Shown here piece after piece: positions 5,684 through 6,758 of a stretch of 6,758 nt of DNA. The stretch spans positions 1-6,758 of the forward strand of contig JAFOXS010000114.1 of assembly GCA_017391665.1 (NCBI GenBank), written 5' to 3'. Every line of letters starts with the position of its first letter. Within the stretch, counting starts at the first letter, position 1. The notes under the pieces were generated by a model that saw only the letters and a program-made list of their open reading frames with translations, did not search any database and was not told where the DNA came from. The translations under genes and the position numbers were made by a program. Origin of the DNA: Alistipes sp. (GTDB taxonomy: Bacteria; Bacteroidota; Bacteroidia; Bacteroidales; Rikenellaceae).

Positions 5684-6758
5684 TTACTCCTCCATCAACA
5701 ACTCCAACATCTTGATTGAAGACTTGGCGATAGGAGTACCGGGGCCGAAGATAGCGGCAGCGCCATCCTGATACAACTCCTCGTAATCCTGTGCGGGGAT
5801 AACACCACCAACAACTACGATGATGTCCTCGCGACCCAACTTCTTCAACTCAGCGATGATCTGGGGAACCAAAGTAAGGTGACCAGCAGCGAGTGAAGAT
5901 ACACCTACGATGTGTACGTCGTTCTCCACAGCCTGCTTTGCAGCCTCCTCGGGAGTCTGGAACAAGGGACCCATATCCACGTCGAAACCTACGTCGGCAT
6001 AACCTGTAGCAACAACCTTAGCACCACGGTCGTGACCGTCCTGACCAAGCTTAGCGATCATGATACGGGGCTGACGACCCTCCTTCTTGGCGAACTCAGC
6101 GCACATAGCCTTCGCCTTCTCGAAATCTGCATCCTGCTTCATACCTGATGAATATACTCCAGAGATTGAACGAATAACTGCCTTGTAGCGACCTACAACA
6201 ACCTCGCAAGCGTCAGAGATCTCGCCCAGTGTTGCGCGTACCTTAGCAGCCTCAACTGCGAGCTCAAGCAAGTTGCCCTCGCCAGTCTTCACGCACTCGG
6301 TGATAGCAGCCAACGCCTTATCAACGGCAGCCTGATCACGATTAGCGCGCAACTCCTGCAAACGCTTAACCTGGCTCTCACGTACTGCAGTGTTATCTAC
6401 AGCCAAGATATCGATGGGAGCCTCTTTCTCCAAACGGTACTCGTTCAAACCGATGATCTTCTGCTCGCCAGAGTCGATACGAGCCTGTGTACGAGCTGCA
6501 GCCTCCTCGATACGCATCTTGGGGATACCAGTCTCGATAGCCTTTGCCATACCGCCGAGCTTCTCTACCTCCTCGATGTGAGCCCAAGCCTTGTGAGCGA
6601 TCTCGTTGGTCAAAGCCTCTACGTAGTATGAACCAGCCCAGGGGTCAACCTGACGGCAAACGTTGGTCTCCTCCTGGATGTAGATCTGAGTGTTACGAGC
6701 AATACGAGCCGAGAAGTCGGTTGGAAGGGCGATAGCCTCGTCCAATGCGTTGGTGTGC
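5684..6758 (-). CDS. mutB: Methylmalonyl-CoA mutase large subunit, C-terminal half (N-terminus beyond the window)
   Basis: This adenosylcobalamin-dependent enzyme interconverts succinyl-CoA and (R)-methylmalonyl-CoA in the cytoplasm; in Bacteroidota it serves the succinate-propionate route, usually as a heterodimer with MutA. About 357 residues of a protein usually near 715 are present, ending at the TAA at 5684-5686. The frame stays open to the right edge. The TTG at 6743-6745 is an internal Leu codon inside the conserved [20 protein letters not shown] stretch (6686-6757), not a start. That stretch and [10 protein letters not shown] belong to the end of the substrate-binding barrel. The B12-binding domain follows with its full signature: DGHDRG, whose His (codon 6032-6034) is the lower cobalt ligand, then SSL, then VVGGVIP, and a FGPGTPI end. 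These mark active MutB rather than the degenerate small subunit. The gene converges on yidC and has its own terminator. Related mutases (isobutyryl-CoA or ethylmalonyl-CoA type) are less likely given the close match to MutB. Confidence 0.95.
   Translation of the reverse strand, partial: HTNALDEAIALPTDFSARIARNTQIYIQEETNVCRQVDPWAGSYYVEALTNEIAHKAWAHIEEVEKLGGMAKAIETGIPKMRIEEAAARTQARIDSGEQKIIGLNEYRLEKEAPIDILAVDNTAVRESQVKRLQELRANRDQAAVDKALAAITECVKTGEGNLLELAVEAAKVRATLGEISDACEVVVGRYKAVIRSISGVYSSGMKQDADFEKAKAMCAEFAKKEGRQPRIMIAKLGQDGHDRGAKVVATGYADVGFDVDMGPLFQTPEEAAKQAVENDVHIVGVSSLAAGHLTLVPQIIAELKKLGREDIIVVVGGVIPAQDYEELYQDGAAAIFGPGTPIAKSSIKMLELLMEE

Noticed and set aside
6743..6745. TTG as an alternative start for the minus-strand mutase gene
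   Set aside because: It encodes the Leu within the conserved [15 protein letters not shown] segment, and the frame continues to the window end; half of the protein would be missing if translation began here.

Overview
The window looks like chromosomal DNA from a member of the Bacteroidota, most likely a Bacteroidales gut-type anaerobe. The signs are a Bacteroidota-style DUF349 repeat protein, the pyrG-yidC gene order, a YidC with a large periplasmic domain and a long basic tail, A/T-rich leaders with no clear Shine-Dalgarno, and a methylmalonyl-CoA mutase typical of propionate/succinate metabolism. Genus is not resolved. No mobile element, CRISPR array, tRNA or rRNA was seen.

Layout: (1) 3-1817 (+), the 3' part of a DUF349 repeat protein, cut by the left edge. 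(2) 1818-1919, an intergenic gap dominated by a 14-bp hairpin. (3) 1920-3566 (+), pyrG, CTP synthase. (4) 3587-5506 (+), yidC, 20 bp after pyrG and probably co-transcribed with it. (5) 5507-5683, a convergent intergenic region with two hairpin terminators, one polarised for yidC and the other for the opposing gene. (6) 5684-6758 (-), the C-terminal half of the B12-dependent methylmalonyl-CoA mutase large subunit, cut by the right edge.

The genes are mostly housekeeping: CTP supply, membrane protein insertion, and carbon flow between succinyl-CoA and methylmalonyl-CoA. The standout is pyrG. Its ammonia-ligase (synthetase) half keeps its nucleotide- and metal-binding motifs. Its class I glutamine amidotransferase half is full length and in frame but has lost the catalytic cysteine (Gly386) and catalytic histidine (Asn512), and has Ser in place of the usual Phe at the oxyanion loop (Ser360). 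The simplest reading is a CTP synthase that cannot hydrolyse glutamine and makes CTP from free ammonia, in an organism whose habitat is ammonia-rich. This was read from the sequence against family members recalled from memory, with no alignment or database search.
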